Shown here: positions 17,955 to 26,231 of the stretch, piece by piece
Numbering within the stretch: position 1 is the first letter of the stretch
How the letters are laid out: each line of letters opens with the position of its first letter
Origin: Verrucomicrobiaceae bacterium
GTDB taxonomy: Bacteria > Verrucomicrobiota > Verrucomicrobiia > Verrucomicrobiales > Verrucomicrobiaceae
Length of the DNA: 60,368 nt
NCBI GenBank assembly: GCA_016795485.1
Contig: JAEUHM010000030.1
Span: 1 to 60,368, forward strand
Direction: 5' to 3'
The notes under the pieces: generated by a model
What the model was told of the DNA's origin: nothing
Databases searched by the model: none
What the model saw: the letters and a program-made list of their open reading frames with translations, nothing else
Translations under genes and position numbers: made by a program

Positions 17955-18278
17955 ATGGCTACCACTCGTAAGACTCGTTTCTCTCGTCGTGTCCCTGATC
18001 ATGTTACTGATGAACTGGTGAATGTTCTCTCCGCTGGAAAGACCCACGAGTTCAATGCGCTCTTTAGCCTCGTGTATGATAATTTGAAGCTCAAGAATGC
18101 CGTCAGCGGTGGTGAAGAAATGCTCCGTCTGCGCTCCTATGAGAAGCTTCAAGGCTTGGTAAGCCGTGGTCTTGTGGCCAAAGCAGGACGCACTTACCGT
18201 GGCCTTCCTGGTGTAGAGAATGCATCCAGCACCGCAGCTGCCTCACGCGCCGCTGCTGCTGCAGCAGCAGCTCACTAA
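17955..18278 (+). CDS. Small basic protein of unknown function with an alanine-rich tail
   Basis: A 107-residue protein that I do not recognise. The N-terminus is basic (MATTRKTRFSRRV) and the middle is helical, with a pattern that could be a small winged helix (SYEKLQGLVSRGLVAKAGRTYRGL). The end is almost pure alanine. A strong intrinsic terminator at 18327 suggests a discrete, well-expressed single-gene transcript. A TATATA element at about 17940-17945, just before the ATG, may be its -10 box. A nucleic-acid-binding role is possible from charge and fold pattern only. Confidence 0.75.
   Translation: MATTRKTRFSRRVPDHVTDELVNVLSAGKTHEFNALFSLVYDNLKLKNAVSGGEEMLRLRSYEKLQGLVSRGLVAKAGRTYRGLPGVENASSTAAASRAAAAAAAAH
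18252..18271. repeat. 20-bp perfect palindrome in the alanine tail
   Basis: GCTGCTGCTGCAGCAGCAGC equals its own reverse complement and encodes part of the poly-Ala tail. In RNA it could fold as a hairpin just before the stop codon. It may be no more than a consequence of GCT and GCA alanine codons. Confidence 0.7.
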
Positions 18279-18326
18279 GGTCCATGGGGGACCTAGCTCC
18301 CGTTCCATCTAGTTTAATCCAAGACA

Positions 18327-18360
18327 AACACCGTCAGCTTTACTGGCGGTGTTTTTCGTT
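18327..18360 (+). terminator. Rho-independent terminator after the small basic protein gene
   Basis: AACACCGTCA (18327-18336) pairs with TGGCGGTGTT (18344-18353) over 10 bp with one G-U pair and a 7-nt loop. It is followed by a T-rich run. It lies about 50 bp after the stop at 18278. Confidence 0.85.
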
Positions 18361-18429
18361 TGAACTGCAAGAGGTTGCAATAAATCGGCTTGGCGAGTAG
18401 GAGAAAACCTATAATAATGGTCTCGTCGT

Positions 18430-18600
18430 ATGTTTAATCCGCCGGAAATCCGCGTCATGGCACTGTTTGTAGCCGCGCTCTTGTTCCTGGGGGTGTTCCG
18501 CCATTGCCAGCGGCAGATTCAGACAATCGACCTGCCGCCAGAGTCCGTTCTTCAGGAAGTGAAGTTCAAGAATCGGCGAACTTCTCCGAAGCCGGACTGA
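18430..18600 (+). CDS. Small single-span membrane protein (56 aa), hypothetical
   Basis: ATG at 18430 opens a 56-codon frame ending at TGA 18598-18600. The protein starts MFNPPEIRVM, has one hydrophobic segment (ALFVAALLFLGVF, about 11-23), then a polar basic tail (CQRQIQTIDLPPESV...RRTSPKPD). A TATAAT-like element sits at about 18410. There is no strong ribosome-binding site, and an alternative ATG lies at 18457. It is not recognised as a known family. It is tail-to-tail with the receptor-channel gene, 18 bp apart. Confidence 0.45.
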   Translation: MFNPPEIRVMALFVAALLFLGVFRHCQRQIQTIDLPPESVLQEVKFKNRRTSPKPD

Positions 18601-18618
18601 AGATTCAATCCGCTGTTA

Positions 18619-19713
18619 CTATTCCGTCTCGCCAAAGTATTTTTGGCGCAGTTCAACATTTACACCGCTCTCGTGAAGCTTGAGCAGGCCCTGATTTAAC
18701 TTCTCGCGGAGTTCACTGCCTTGCTGAAGGGCAAAAGCGTAGTTTTGCCGCTCAAACATGCTGCCAACCATGTGCAATTTCTCGTCTCCGAGCTTGGCAG
18801 ATTCATACTGAAGAATGGGAGCGTCATAAACCACCGCATCCACCTTTCGACTGCGCAACGCCGCAATGCACGCACTAACATCCTGTAACGCGGTCACCTT
18901 GGCTGCTCTGTTGTTGAGCCAGATTTCAGCCGTGCTGCCCTTGATTGTGGCCACCCTTCGTCCAGGTAGATCGCCCGGGCCATTGATATCACCACGCAAC
19001 GTGTTGATGGTCAGTGTGGTAGTGAAGGAGGCGGTGAGCAAGGAAACCAATACGATGCTCAGCAACATCCAAACCAACGCTATGATGCGCCCGCCAACAC
19101 CAACCGGACCTTTGTTGTCAGCGCCACCAACAAGCAACGTGCTTATCGTCCACCAAAAGGACTCCCAAAGTCCCGATTTATATTCTCTGGGCCATTGATC
19201 CTCATTCACCTTGTGTTCGAACTTCCAGACGAGGTGCGACACCACCAGCATGGCCAGAATGAGCAGCAGAAAGCTGCCGATGAGCTCAAGATTGAAGAGA
19301 TTGCGAATCATGGCCACGAGACTGTCGAAATAGCTACCACCTTCGTTAGAGACAAGCACCTGGAGCCCGCTCTCATAGAACGGTTGTGAAAAGTCGATCA
19401 CCTCTTCTCGACTGGCTGTAACACTGATAGCTCCGACGCCCACATCAGCAGTCTTATTCTGGACGGCGTCAATGATCTCCTGTGCGCTATCCACCACTTT
19501 AATGTCGTACTCGATGTTTGATTCACGGGCTAATGCATCCCAGAGCTCTGCGGCGAATCCCACTCGACGCCCATCCTTGTCGAACGAGAAAGGTTCCAGA
19601 TTACGTGTGGCTACACGGATTTTGGTTGTTGGCGCGCTTGCCGATTGGCCGAAACAGCAGCTGAAGGCAAATGTGAAGCAAACAATAGTAGACAGTGTAC
19701 GCGTAAGAGTCAT
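18619..19713 (-). CDS. Prokaryotic ionotropic glutamate receptor-like channel (GluR0 type)
   Basis: A 364-residue protein with signal peptide MTLTRTLSTIVCFTFAFSCCFG. A periplasmic solute-binding lobe (about 30-130, 'RVATRNLEPFSF..DGRRVGFAAELWDALA') is interrupted by a membrane hairpin: TM1 (FLLLILAMLVVSHLVW), a re-entrant pore (LWESFWWTISTLLVGGADN), and TM2 (IIALVWMLLSIVLVSLLTASF). Lobe two then resumes ('DINGPGDLPGRRVATIKGS'). This order defines bacterial GluR0-type ligand-gated channels. The pore reads STLLVGGADN rather than the K+ channel TVGYGD, so ion selectivity may differ. A plain amino-acid binding protein is excluded by the membrane segments. No transporter genes accompany it. Confidence 0.88.
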   Translation of the reverse strand: MTLTRTLSTIVCFTFAFSCCFGQSASAPTTKIRVATRNLEPFSFDKDGRRVGFAAELWDALARESNIEYDIKVVDSAQEIIDAVQNKTADVGVGAISVTASREEVIDFSQPFYESGLQVLVSNEGGSYFDSLVAMIRNLFNLELIGSFLLLILAMLVVSHLVWKFEHKVNEDQWPREYKSGLWESFWWTISTLLVGGADNKGPVGVGGRIIALVWMLLSIVLVSLLTASFTTTLTINTLRGDINGPGDLPGRRVATIKGSTAEIWLNNRAAKVTALQDVSACIAALRSRKVDAVVYDAPILQYESAKLGDEKLHMVGSMFERQNYAFALQQGSELREKLNQGLLKLHESGVNVELRQKYFGETE

Positions 19714-19779
19714 CGGAACCGATAAGCAGACTATTTCCTCAAGTCACCGCGTCAAATGCAGAGCCTCCTTGGTCAGCCC

Positions 19780-20754
19780 TTAGGTGCGCTGAAGAAAATC
19801 ATCCACGTAATGCTCCACCATCTCCCGCAATGGTGGTGGTGAAGGCATGCCGATCCGTTTTGAACGAGTGCCGTCGACGGCTTGCGGCCAATTGTCTACG
19901 ATCCGCTGAATCCGAGCGTCCGGCGCATCGACAATCCTCCCAAGCTTAAGCCCTTTCACAACGGACACCTCCTGGATAGCCGACTCCGCAAGGCGTGGTG
20001 TCACCGTGTGTGCAGGCAACACATAGGCGCGATCTGTTCCCAAAACACTCTCTGGGACCTCTGCCATCTTGATAAATGACTCAACCACCGCGCGATACCC
20101 CGTCATGGGATGTCTCTGATCACGGTGCACAGGCAGCAAGCAGTCTTCACCATTGAGCGGCTCGCGGAACATGCCGCTAGCCCAGCTCGATGCGGCAGCG
20201 TTTGGCTTGCCGGGACGAATGATCACCGTGGGTAAACGGATAGCTCTGCCATCAAAGAAGCCTTTTCGCGTGTAGTCATTAACCAGCATCTCACAAATCG
20301 CCTTTGTCATGCCATAAGTGGTCTGCGGAGTGTGCTTGGTTCCATCCGAGTTGACCTCCATCATGCCTTCACCACCAAAACACGCAATACTGCTGGCAAA
20401 GACAACCCGTGGCCGGCCAGGAAGGCTCCGAGCACACTCAAAGATGTGCCGACTTCCGTCTAGGTTTACTCGCAAAGCGTCATCAAACCGCTCCTCGCAT
20501 TCGCCACTGACCATTGAGGCGAGATGGAAGATGGTTATCGCCCGTGCGCTGCCAACTGACTCAAATACAAAGTCTTTCGAGCCAACATCGCCACACGCAT
20601 GACGAACTCTGGCATCTTGCGGCGGTCCTCGGAAAAAAGCATCGATCAAGACAATCTCCTCTAACGGTTCTCCAGCGAGTTGACCCCGCTCGAGCAGCTT
20701 TTGGCTGAGCTGTGAACCGAGAAAACCTCCACCTCCGGTAATCACTACTTTCAT
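19780..20754 (-). CDS. denD: NAD-dependent epimerase/dehydratase, D-erythronate dehydrogenase-like
   Basis: A 324-residue extended short-chain dehydrogenase. It has GGGGFLGSQL at residues 7-16 (TGxxGxxG nucleotide site), an acidic residue after strand 2 (LIDAF), 'FHLAS', and the YGMTK catalytic Tyr/Lys pair. The 'RLPTVIIRPGKPNAAASSWASGMFREPLNGE' segment is characteristic of DenD-type D-erythronate dehydrogenases, which oxidise erythronate at the first step of tetronate breakdown. The usual partners (OtnK kinase, OtnC/OtnI) are not adjacent, so the substrate is less certain. It is 11 bp downstream of the SHD1-like gene on the same strand. Confidence 0.8.
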   Translation of the reverse strand: MKVVITGGGGFLGSQLSQKLLERGQLAGEPLEEIVLIDAFFRGPPQDARVRHACGDVGSKDFVFESVGSARAITIFHLASMVSGECEERFDDALRVNLDGSRHIFECARSLPGRPRVVFASSIACFGGEGMMEVNSDGTKHTPQTTYGMTKAICEMLVNDYTRKGFFDGRAIRLPTVIIRPGKPNAAASSWASGMFREPLNGEDCLLPVHRDQRHPMTGYRAVVESFIKMAEVPESVLGTDRAYVLPAHTVTPRLAESAIQEVSVVKGLKLGRIVDAPDARIQRIVDNWPQAVDGTRSKRIGMPSPPPLREMVEHYVDDFLQRT

Positions 20755-20765
20755 AAAAGCACAGC

Positions 20766-21590
20766 CTATCGTCCTGGCAGCGGTAGACCTGGAGGCCCCA
20801 GTTTTTTGATCAACTCTAAAAGGTCACCCAGGTTCTGAAGCAAAGGAATCTCTTCCTTAACCTCTTCCTCCTGCCAAGGAGGCCCCGCTTTCTCCAACTC
20901 AGGGCTTAGCTTCTTGTATTCGCCCACCTGAGTTCCATCTGGTCCGCTTACCTTTACCCACACCCCTCCAAACTGCTCATATGAGCGGACATTTCTTTCA
21001 GAGACACTAACGGCCCGGTTGCTCACACCAATCTTGAGTCGAGTGCTCTTTGTTTTTTCAGCACTTACGCCTTCCGTTGTGACTCGTGCAGCTTTCCCAG
21101 CAGCCAATGTCTCAACTCGTTCGGAACCAGGGCTTATCCCCACTGAACCGTCCGGACGCATGACGTAGATGACATACGCCACTCGCAGCCCTGCAGCATC
21201 AACAGCAGATGGATTCTGAATCTGAATCTCGTAGTGCTTGTAAGCAGTCTTGACTTGAGCCGGGGGGGTGAACGGAAGCGGCGGCGGTGAAGCAGAAGCA
21301 CGCTCTTGGACGATCTCTCCTTTAGAGCCAGCGCCATCCTTCTCCGACACCTGAAGCATCACATGCTTCACCGCTGTATGTGTTGTCAGCCAGTTCGAGA
21401 CATACGCCTGATCCGGCAAACTCAACTTAGCAAGAGGCCACTGAGCGTTGATCCTGCCAATGCCCAAAACAACATTAGCGCCCCTAACACCTCGTAGCTC
21501 GGCATCAACCGTCCGTCCTTGTTGATCGGTGAACACACGGGCATCGGCAGAAGCCGTGACTAACAACAAGAAACTCAACCAGCGATTCAT
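20766..21590 (-). CDS. Secreted protein with SHD1-like N-terminal domain, unknown function
   Basis: A 274-residue protein with signal peptide MNRWLSFLLLVTASADA. The mature N-terminus 'RVFTDQQGRTVDAELRGVRGANVVLG...WPLAKLSLPDQAYVSNW' matches the SHD1-like module found in many secreted PVC-bacterial proteins. The rest (about 100-230) is beta-rich with no motif I know, and the C-terminus is short and proline/glycine rich. It is 7 bp after the SufT-like gene on the same strand and may be transcribed with it, though a link to Fe-S assembly is not evident. Confidence 0.72.
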   Translation of the reverse strand: MNRWLSFLLLVTASADARVFTDQQGRTVDAELRGVRGANVVLGIGRINAQWPLAKLSLPDQAYVSNWLTTHTAVKHVMLQVSEKDGAGSKGEIVQERASASPPPLPFTPPAQVKTAYKHYEIQIQNPSAVDAAGLRVAYVIYVMRPDGSVGISPGSERVETLAAGKAARVTTEGVSAEKTKSTRLKIGVSNRAVSVSERNVRSYEQFGGVWVKVSGPDGTQVGEYKKLSPELEKAGPPWQEEEVKEEIPLLQNLGDLLELIKKLGPPGLPLPGR

Positions 21591-21597
21591 CAGAATA

Positions 21598-22155
21598 CTA
21601 AATCATGCCCAGCTTCATTTTGCCCTCAACAGAGATCATCCCCTGATTCCATGGCGGATCCCAGACGAGTTCAACTGCAGCATCGTCCATGTCCTCAATG
21701 GTCATGATCCGACCTTGAGCATCTGCGGCGATCGTTGGTCCCATGCCACATCCAGGAGCCGTGAGAGTCATTTTCACGACTGCTCGGTTTTTGCCATCGG
21801 CGTCCCTCTCTACCCGGCAATCATACACAAGACCTAGGTCAACGATGTTAACTGGAATCTCCGGATCGTAGACGTTCTTTAACTGATTCCAAACCTCCAT
21901 CTCGAGATCGCTCGCCTCCATCGGGATATTGGATGAAGACGTACTTTCCGACTTCTTTTCTGCGGCCGGATCAATACCCAAGGCATCGGCATCAAGAGAG
22001 TTGATACGGGCAAGGCCGAAGTCGGTAGCAACCGTATAGGTGCCACCAAGCGATTGAGTGATGATGACCTTCAATCCTTGTGGAAGCTTGATCAGGTCTC
22101 CGCTGGGGATCTGAATGGCGTCTACCTCGCGGGTGAGTTCTAGAGAAGAGTGCAT
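21598..22155 (-). CDS. sufT: SufT-like Fe-S assembly protein (DUF59/MIP18 domain)
   Basis: A 185-residue protein. The N-terminal part (about 1-60, 'DLIKLPQGLKVIITQSLGGTYTV') matches the leader region of SufT proteins. The C-terminal MIP18/DUF59 domain contains 'VWNQLKNVYDPEIPVNIVDLGLVYD' and 'KMTLTAPGCGMGPTIA', with the conserved Cys. SufT proteins help mature Fe-S proteins in the cytoplasm. It is third in a minus-strand run after a rhodanese-like and a NifU-like gene, which strongly supports the role. The other Suf proteins (SufBCD, SufS) are not in the window. Confidence 0.9.
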   Translation of the reverse strand: MHSSLELTREVDAIQIPSGDLIKLPQGLKVIITQSLGGTYTVATDFGLARINSLDADALGIDPAAEKKSESTSSSNIPMEASDLEMEVWNQLKNVYDPEIPVNIVDLGLVYDCRVERDADGKNRAVVKMTLTAPGCGMGPTIAADAQGRIMTIEDMDDAAVELVWDPPWNQGMISVEGKMKLGMI

Positions 22156-22188
22156 GTCGTTTGTTTGAGTGAAGGCTAAGCTGGTGGC

Positions 22189-22653
22189 TTACGACTGAAG
22201 GTTGATCTTCAGTTTTCTTGGGGGTGGAAGGATTGAGTCGTGAAGCGTAGCCGATGAAGAGTGGGCCTGGGCCGCCGGCGCGACCGATTTCTCGCCCTCT
22301 AGGGCCGCTTTCAAAGCCCCTTCCACCATTTGTCCGCAATGAATCTTCATGGGGGGCAATGCTCCAATCTCGCCAGTCAGTTGGGTAGCGTCCAATTTCA
22401 GCGCCTCGTCACGAGTTTTGCCCTGAAGCAACTTCACAGCCACGGAAGCGACAGCAATCGCCGTCTGGCAACCAAACGATTGGAATGTCGCGCGGTCGAT
22501 GACTTTCTGACCGTCTTTCTCCTTGTACTTGAGCCACATGCGCACCATATCACCGCAGTCAGCCGAGCCCACCGTGCCCACGGCATCGGCGTTCTCAAGT
22601 TCACCTACATTCGAGGTGTCTGTCAGAGCTTCTTGAAGTGCAGCTTCATTCAT
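22189..22653 (-). CDS. NifU/IscU-like Fe-S cluster scaffold protein
   Basis: A 154-residue protein. Scaffold features: 'ADAVGTVGSADCGDMVRMWLKY' with the first ligand Cys and Asp, 'RATFQSFGCQTAIAVASVAVKLLQGKT' with the second Cys, and 'LPPMKIHCGQMVEGALKAAL' with the third. These three Cys plus Asp form the assembly site on which a [2Fe-2S] cluster is built. The tail after about residue 120 is a variable extension. It lies 8 bp after the rhodanese-like gene and 33 bp before sufT. The DCGD form is the NifU-N type found without a separate IscS beside it. Confidence 0.9.
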   Translation of the reverse strand: MNEAALQEALTDTSNVGELENADAVGTVGSADCGDMVRMWLKYKEKDGQKVIDRATFQSFGCQTAIAVASVAVKLLQGKTRDEALKLDATQLTGEIGALPPMKIHCGQMVEGALKAALEGEKSVAPAAQAHSSSATLHDSILPPPRKLKINLQS

Positions 22654-22661
22654 GGCTTTTG

Positions 22662-23225
22662 TCAGTCGGCAAACTCAAGGGTGTAACGAGGAAGAGATTG
22701 GTCAACCTCAACAGAATACGCATCAATGCCACCCTGGAGACACTTGGTTTCCGCGAAACCATGCCCGATGAAGTAGGCGGCTGCATCCAGGGATCGCGAG
22801 CCTTGGTGATCATAGATCACGATTGGGGTGTCTTTTCCCCAGGAGTTAAAAATGGTCTGAATCAGCGCCTGGTCGAGCAATTGAGCGCCGGGCAACTTGA
22901 CCGCTTCATGCTCCTCGCGCGTCCGAGCATCCAGGATCTTCAGATTGCTCTCGGTGGGCAGTCGATCAGCAAGTTCACGCGGCGTTATTTGAATGCGTGC
23001 ATCACTGTCATGTGAACTCCTGATGTGATCGATCACTTCATTCACATCCAGGTTGTCGTTGCGCGCACAAACTTCAGCCAGCGTCTCAGTGGGCTGAAAT
23101 CCGCAACTGCGGCAGCCGCCTATGTGATACTTGGCAAAAAGAGCCCTTTGCGCTCCTGGGAATACCTTGAGGAGCTGAGTCATGGTGGTGGAGCCATCAA
23201 TGGTTGGAGTTTCCTGCACGTTCAT
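22662..23225 (-). CDS. DUF1858-like/rhodanese-fold protein with degenerate active site
   Basis: A 187-residue protein. The N-terminal ~80 residues ('MTQLLKVFPGAQRALFAKYHIGGCRSCGFQPTETL') look like a DUF1858-type helical domain with a C-x2-C pair. The C-terminal ~100 residues are a rhodanese fold ('LKILDARTREEHEAVKLPGA...'). The active-site loop reads YDHQGSRS where rhodaneses have C-x-x-G-x-[RS]: the sulfur-carrying Cys is replaced by Asp. Sulfur transfer by this loop is therefore unlikely, and the CGGCRSCG-type cysteines upstream may matter instead. It heads the run with the NifU-like and SufT genes, suggesting a sulfur- or Fe-handling adaptor. Confidence 0.83.
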   Translation of the reverse strand: MNVQETPTIDGSTTMTQLLKVFPGAQRALFAKYHIGGCRSCGFQPTETLAEVCARNDNLDVNEVIDHIRSSHDSDARIQITPRELADRLPTESNLKILDARTREEHEAVKLPGAQLLDQALIQTIFNSWGKDTPIVIYDHQGSRSLDAAAYFIGHGFAETKCLQGGIDAYSVEVDQSLPRYTLEFAD

Positions 23226-23281
23226 GGTAAGATTTTTTAGTGTTTGACTTCGGACGCTGAGCGGAAGGAAGCATTGAGATG

Positions 23282-25405
23282 TTAGAGCAGTCCACTGCGG
23301 ATCAGCAGCGCATCAGGATCTGGATCACGGCCCATGAAATCGCGGAAAAGCACCGCCGGGTCGTCAGAGTTGCCTTTGCTCAGAATCTTATCCTTGAACT
23401 CTCGGCCCACTTTCTCGCTGAGAACACCTGCCTTCTCGAACTTGGTGAATGCATCTGCATCAAGCACCTCAGCCCACTTGTAAGAGTAGTAACTGGCGGC
23501 ATATCCCACCGGACTCGAAAACAAGTGTCCGAAGCGGCGTGCCATGGTAGGCGCGTAGGTTTGAAGCGGCATCTGGTACTCACGCGTGATCGCACGGCTC
23601 AGGTCATCCAAATCCACGTCGGTGTCGGTCGCGTGGTTCATGTGCAGTTCCAGGTCAAGCTTGCCAAATGAAAGCTGACGCATCATCGCGCTGGCGGACA
23701 TGTAGTTGCGCGCCGCAGTCATGCGCTTGAACAACGCTGGCGGTATCGGTTTGCCCGTCTCCACATGCTTAGCGAAAAAGTCGAGGCTCTTCCTGCTCCA
23801 GCAAAAGTTCTCCATAATCTGGGACGGCAACTCCACAAAATCCCACGCGACATTGACTCCGTTCATGGATGGGATTTCCACTTCTCCAAAGAGTTGATGA
23901 ATCAGGTGCCCAAACTCATGAAAAACAGTCTGCACTTCGTCATGGGTGAGCAAAGCGGGCTTGCCATCCACCGGGGGCGTCATGTTTCCACAAATCAGAC
24001 CAAGATGCAGCCTGCGTTCCTTGCCGTTGACCGGTGGTGTGCCACCCAAAAGGTAGTTCATCCACGCGCCACCACGCTTTGAATCCCGCGGATGCCAATC
24101 TGCATAAAAAGAGCCAATGTGGGCACCATCAGCGTTTCTCATTTCATAAAACTTCACCAGTGGATGCCAGACTTCCACGGGGCCCGGGCGAGTAGGGTCG
24201 GTGCTGGCGGGAGTTTCGTCTGCGGTCTCTGTTGGGTTTAGAAAAATGGATTCACGCTCAGTGATGGTGACTCCAAAAAGCAACTCAGCGATCTTGAACA
24301 TGCCCTGAATGACACCATCCATCGGAAAATAAGGTCGCAGTTCTTCGGGATCGAAATCATGCAACTCTTTCTGCTGCTTTTCGCTCCAGTACGAGACATC
24401 CCACGGCTGAAGCAGGTCGTGATTCACGTGGAGCGCCTCAGCGCGGTACTCTTGCAGCTTTACTACCTCCCTTTCAAAAGCAGGCTTTGTGCGCTGATGA
24501 AGTCTTTCTACGAAGGCAAGCGCCGTGGCTCCATTTTTTGCCATGCGGCGCTCCAGGATGTGATCGGCAAACTGTGCTCGCCCCATGAGCTTGGCCTTTT
24601 CATGCCTCAAGCGCAGAATCTTCCACACCAGATCAGTGTTATCATGCTCACCTGCTCGGCCGATTCTCGTAGAACCCTCCCACACCGTGCGGCGAATGTC
24701 CTCTGAGTCACAATACTGCATCACTGGCAGCATGCTGGGTGCCTTTAGAGTGATGCGATACCTAGGCTCAGTCGGCGTGCCATGGCCTTTGTCTCGTGCG
24801 TCAGCGCGAGCCGCCTCAATGGCGCTTTCGGGCATTCCTTTGAGCTTCTCCACGTCATCGACGATCAACTCGAACGCATTTGTCGAGTCGAGTACGTTCT
24901 CAGAGTATTTTTGTGTCGCCTGGGACAACTCTGACTCAATTTCTTCCATCCGCTTCTTCTGCTCAGGTGCTAGGTCAGCTCCGTGATTGCGGAAGTAAGC
25001 CAATGTTTCATCCAGGACCCGTTGTTTAAGTCCAGTCAGAGCGCGTGCCTCGTCGGTTTTGCTGTAAGTCTCGATCAAATCCCACAAATGATCATTGAGC
25101 GGGATCTTCGCGCGAAATGCAGAGACTTTTGGCAGCATTTCATTGTGAGCTTCTCGCAACTCTTGCGAATTGCACACCGAGTCCAGATGCTCCACCAGCG
25201 CCCAAGCCTCGTTTAGCTCTCGGGTGGCCTCTTCCAGACCGATCAATACAGAATCAAACGTCATCCGGCCACGATCCTGGTCTGCTACAGCGTCGATGTT
25301 TGCCTGGGCGCGCTCAAGCGCCAGAGTGATGTCTGGAACGATGTGCTTTGGGTGCAGAGTGGACCAGCGAATCTGGAAGTCTTTGGTGAGGAATGGATTG
25401 GGCAT
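23282..25405 (-). CDS. prlC: M3 family oligopeptidase (oligopeptidase A / PrlC-like zinc peptidase)
   Basis: A 707-residue protein, typical for thimet-type oligopeptidases. The zinc motif HEFGH is seen in 'VQTVFHEFGHLIHQLFG', and the third ligand region is 'PSQIMENFCWSRKSL'. The family C-terminal motif 'YAASYYSYKWAEVLDADAFTKFE' is present. There is no signal peptide, so it should act in the cytoplasm, degrading short peptides including cleaved signal peptides. It lies upstream of the Fe-S genes on the same strand, with a 56-bp gap. Confidence 0.95.
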   Translation of the reverse strand: MPNPFLTKDFQIRWSTLHPKHIVPDITLALERAQANIDAVADQDRGRMTFDSVLIGLEEATRELNEAWALVEHLDSVCNSQELREAHNEMLPKVSAFRAKIPLNDHLWDLIETYSKTDEARALTGLKQRVLDETLAYFRNHGADLAPEQKKRMEEIESELSQATQKYSENVLDSTNAFELIVDDVEKLKGMPESAIEAARADARDKGHGTPTEPRYRITLKAPSMLPVMQYCDSEDIRRTVWEGSTRIGRAGEHDNTDLVWKILRLRHEKAKLMGRAQFADHILERRMAKNGATALAFVERLHQRTKPAFEREVVKLQEYRAEALHVNHDLLQPWDVSYWSEKQQKELHDFDPEELRPYFPMDGVIQGMFKIAELLFGVTITERESIFLNPTETADETPASTDPTRPGPVEVWHPLVKFYEMRNADGAHIGSFYADWHPRDSKRGGAWMNYLLGGTPPVNGKERRLHLGLICGNMTPPVDGKPALLTHDEVQTVFHEFGHLIHQLFGEVEIPSMNGVNVAWDFVELPSQIMENFCWSRKSLDFFAKHVETGKPIPPALFKRMTAARNYMSASAMMRQLSFGKLDLELHMNHATDTDVDLDDLSRAITREYQMPLQTYAPTMARRFGHLFSSPVGYAASYYSYKWAEVLDADAFTKFEKAGVLSEKVGREFKDKILSKGNSDDPAVLFRDFMGRDPDPDALLIRSGLL

Positions 25406-25454
25406 TTTCTGAAATCGCGGGGGTGGCGGTTTTGCTCAGAAGGGGGCGTTACTA

Positions 25455-26231
25455 TCAGTCTCTTACGCCTACGCCCTTCAAAAGAGCGGCATCGGAAAAG
25501 TCATCGTCAGTAAACTTGAGGTTGTCGGTGAGTCCCTTGCCGGAGACGTCGGTGCGAGAACCATTGGCGGCATTGATTACCGAGAACTCCACAGGGACGA
25601 AGTAGCCAGACGAAGAGCGCATCACTTTTTGGGTCTCAACGGTGCGCATCAGTTTTCCATCCTTGCCAAAGATCTCTGCCTTTTTTGGGTAGAGACGCTC
25701 ATCTTCCATGACGCTTAACACACGGCTGACATTGCCAGGGCTAGCGCCACCGGGTTTTGATTCAACAATTGTGCAATCGGCCGAGCCCAGTTTGACGTGC
25801 TGTTTCACTTCTTGCACAGGCCAGTCCAGAAACTCAGCAAGCAGATCTTCGATCAGCACGTCTGTGCCAAACAAGCCGGTAGTTCGATCCGTAGGCTTCA
25901 AGGAGACTGGTTGTCCCCCTGGCGTGTAAGTCCACCCACTGAACTTTCCGCCGTTGCCAACTCGCAGCGCAAGGCCTTCACTTTTACGCGCCGTCGGGAA
26001 CAAAACTTGGTAGAGATGAAGTTCGTCGCCATTCGGGGAAGTATGGCGCTTGATGACGATCTGCAGAGTGGGTTTGCCCTTCTGACGCATCGTCGCACGA
26101 ATCTGGACATCGCCTTTTGGCCTTGCTGCTTTAACCGCTGCCATCAACTGGGCTCCCGTGTAGCTCGATTGGGCATTCAGCAGGCTCGCAGAGAACCCAA
26201 GGATGAAACAAAACAGGATACGGAAAATCAT
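25455..26231 (-). CDS. Exported LolA-like outer-membrane lipoprotein-sorting protein
   Basis: A 258-residue protein. The ATG at 26231 is supported by a 4-bp ATGA overlap with the permease stop and by the signal peptide MIFRILFCFILGFSASLLNA. The fold pattern, with long beta strands such as 'QIRATMRQKGKPTLQIVIKR', 'HLYQVLFPTARKSEGLALRV' and 'SDRYLYPKKAEIFGKDGK'-like segments, resembles LolA/LolB-like carriers (outer membrane lipoprotein-sorting family). Coupling to a LolCDE-like exporter implies it accepts the exported lipid or lipoprotein in the periplasm. The cargo is unknown. Confidence 0.82.
   Translation of the reverse strand: MIFRILFCFILGFSASLLNAQSSYTGAQLMAAVKAARPKGDVQIRATMRQKGKPTLQIVIKRHTSPNGDELHLYQVLFPTARKSEGLALRVGNGGKFSGWTYTPGGQPVSLKPTDRTTGLFGTDVLIEDLLAEFLDWPVQEVKQHVKLGSADCTIVESKPGGASPGNVSRVLSVMEDERLYPKKAEIFGKDGKLMRTVETQKVMRSSSGYFVPVEFSVINAANGSRTDVSGKGLTDNLKFTDDDFSDAALLKGVGVRD

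Noticed and set aside
19780..20754. UDP-glucose 4-epimerase
   Set aside because: The substrate-binding segment matches D-erythronate dehydrogenase-type proteins better than GalE.
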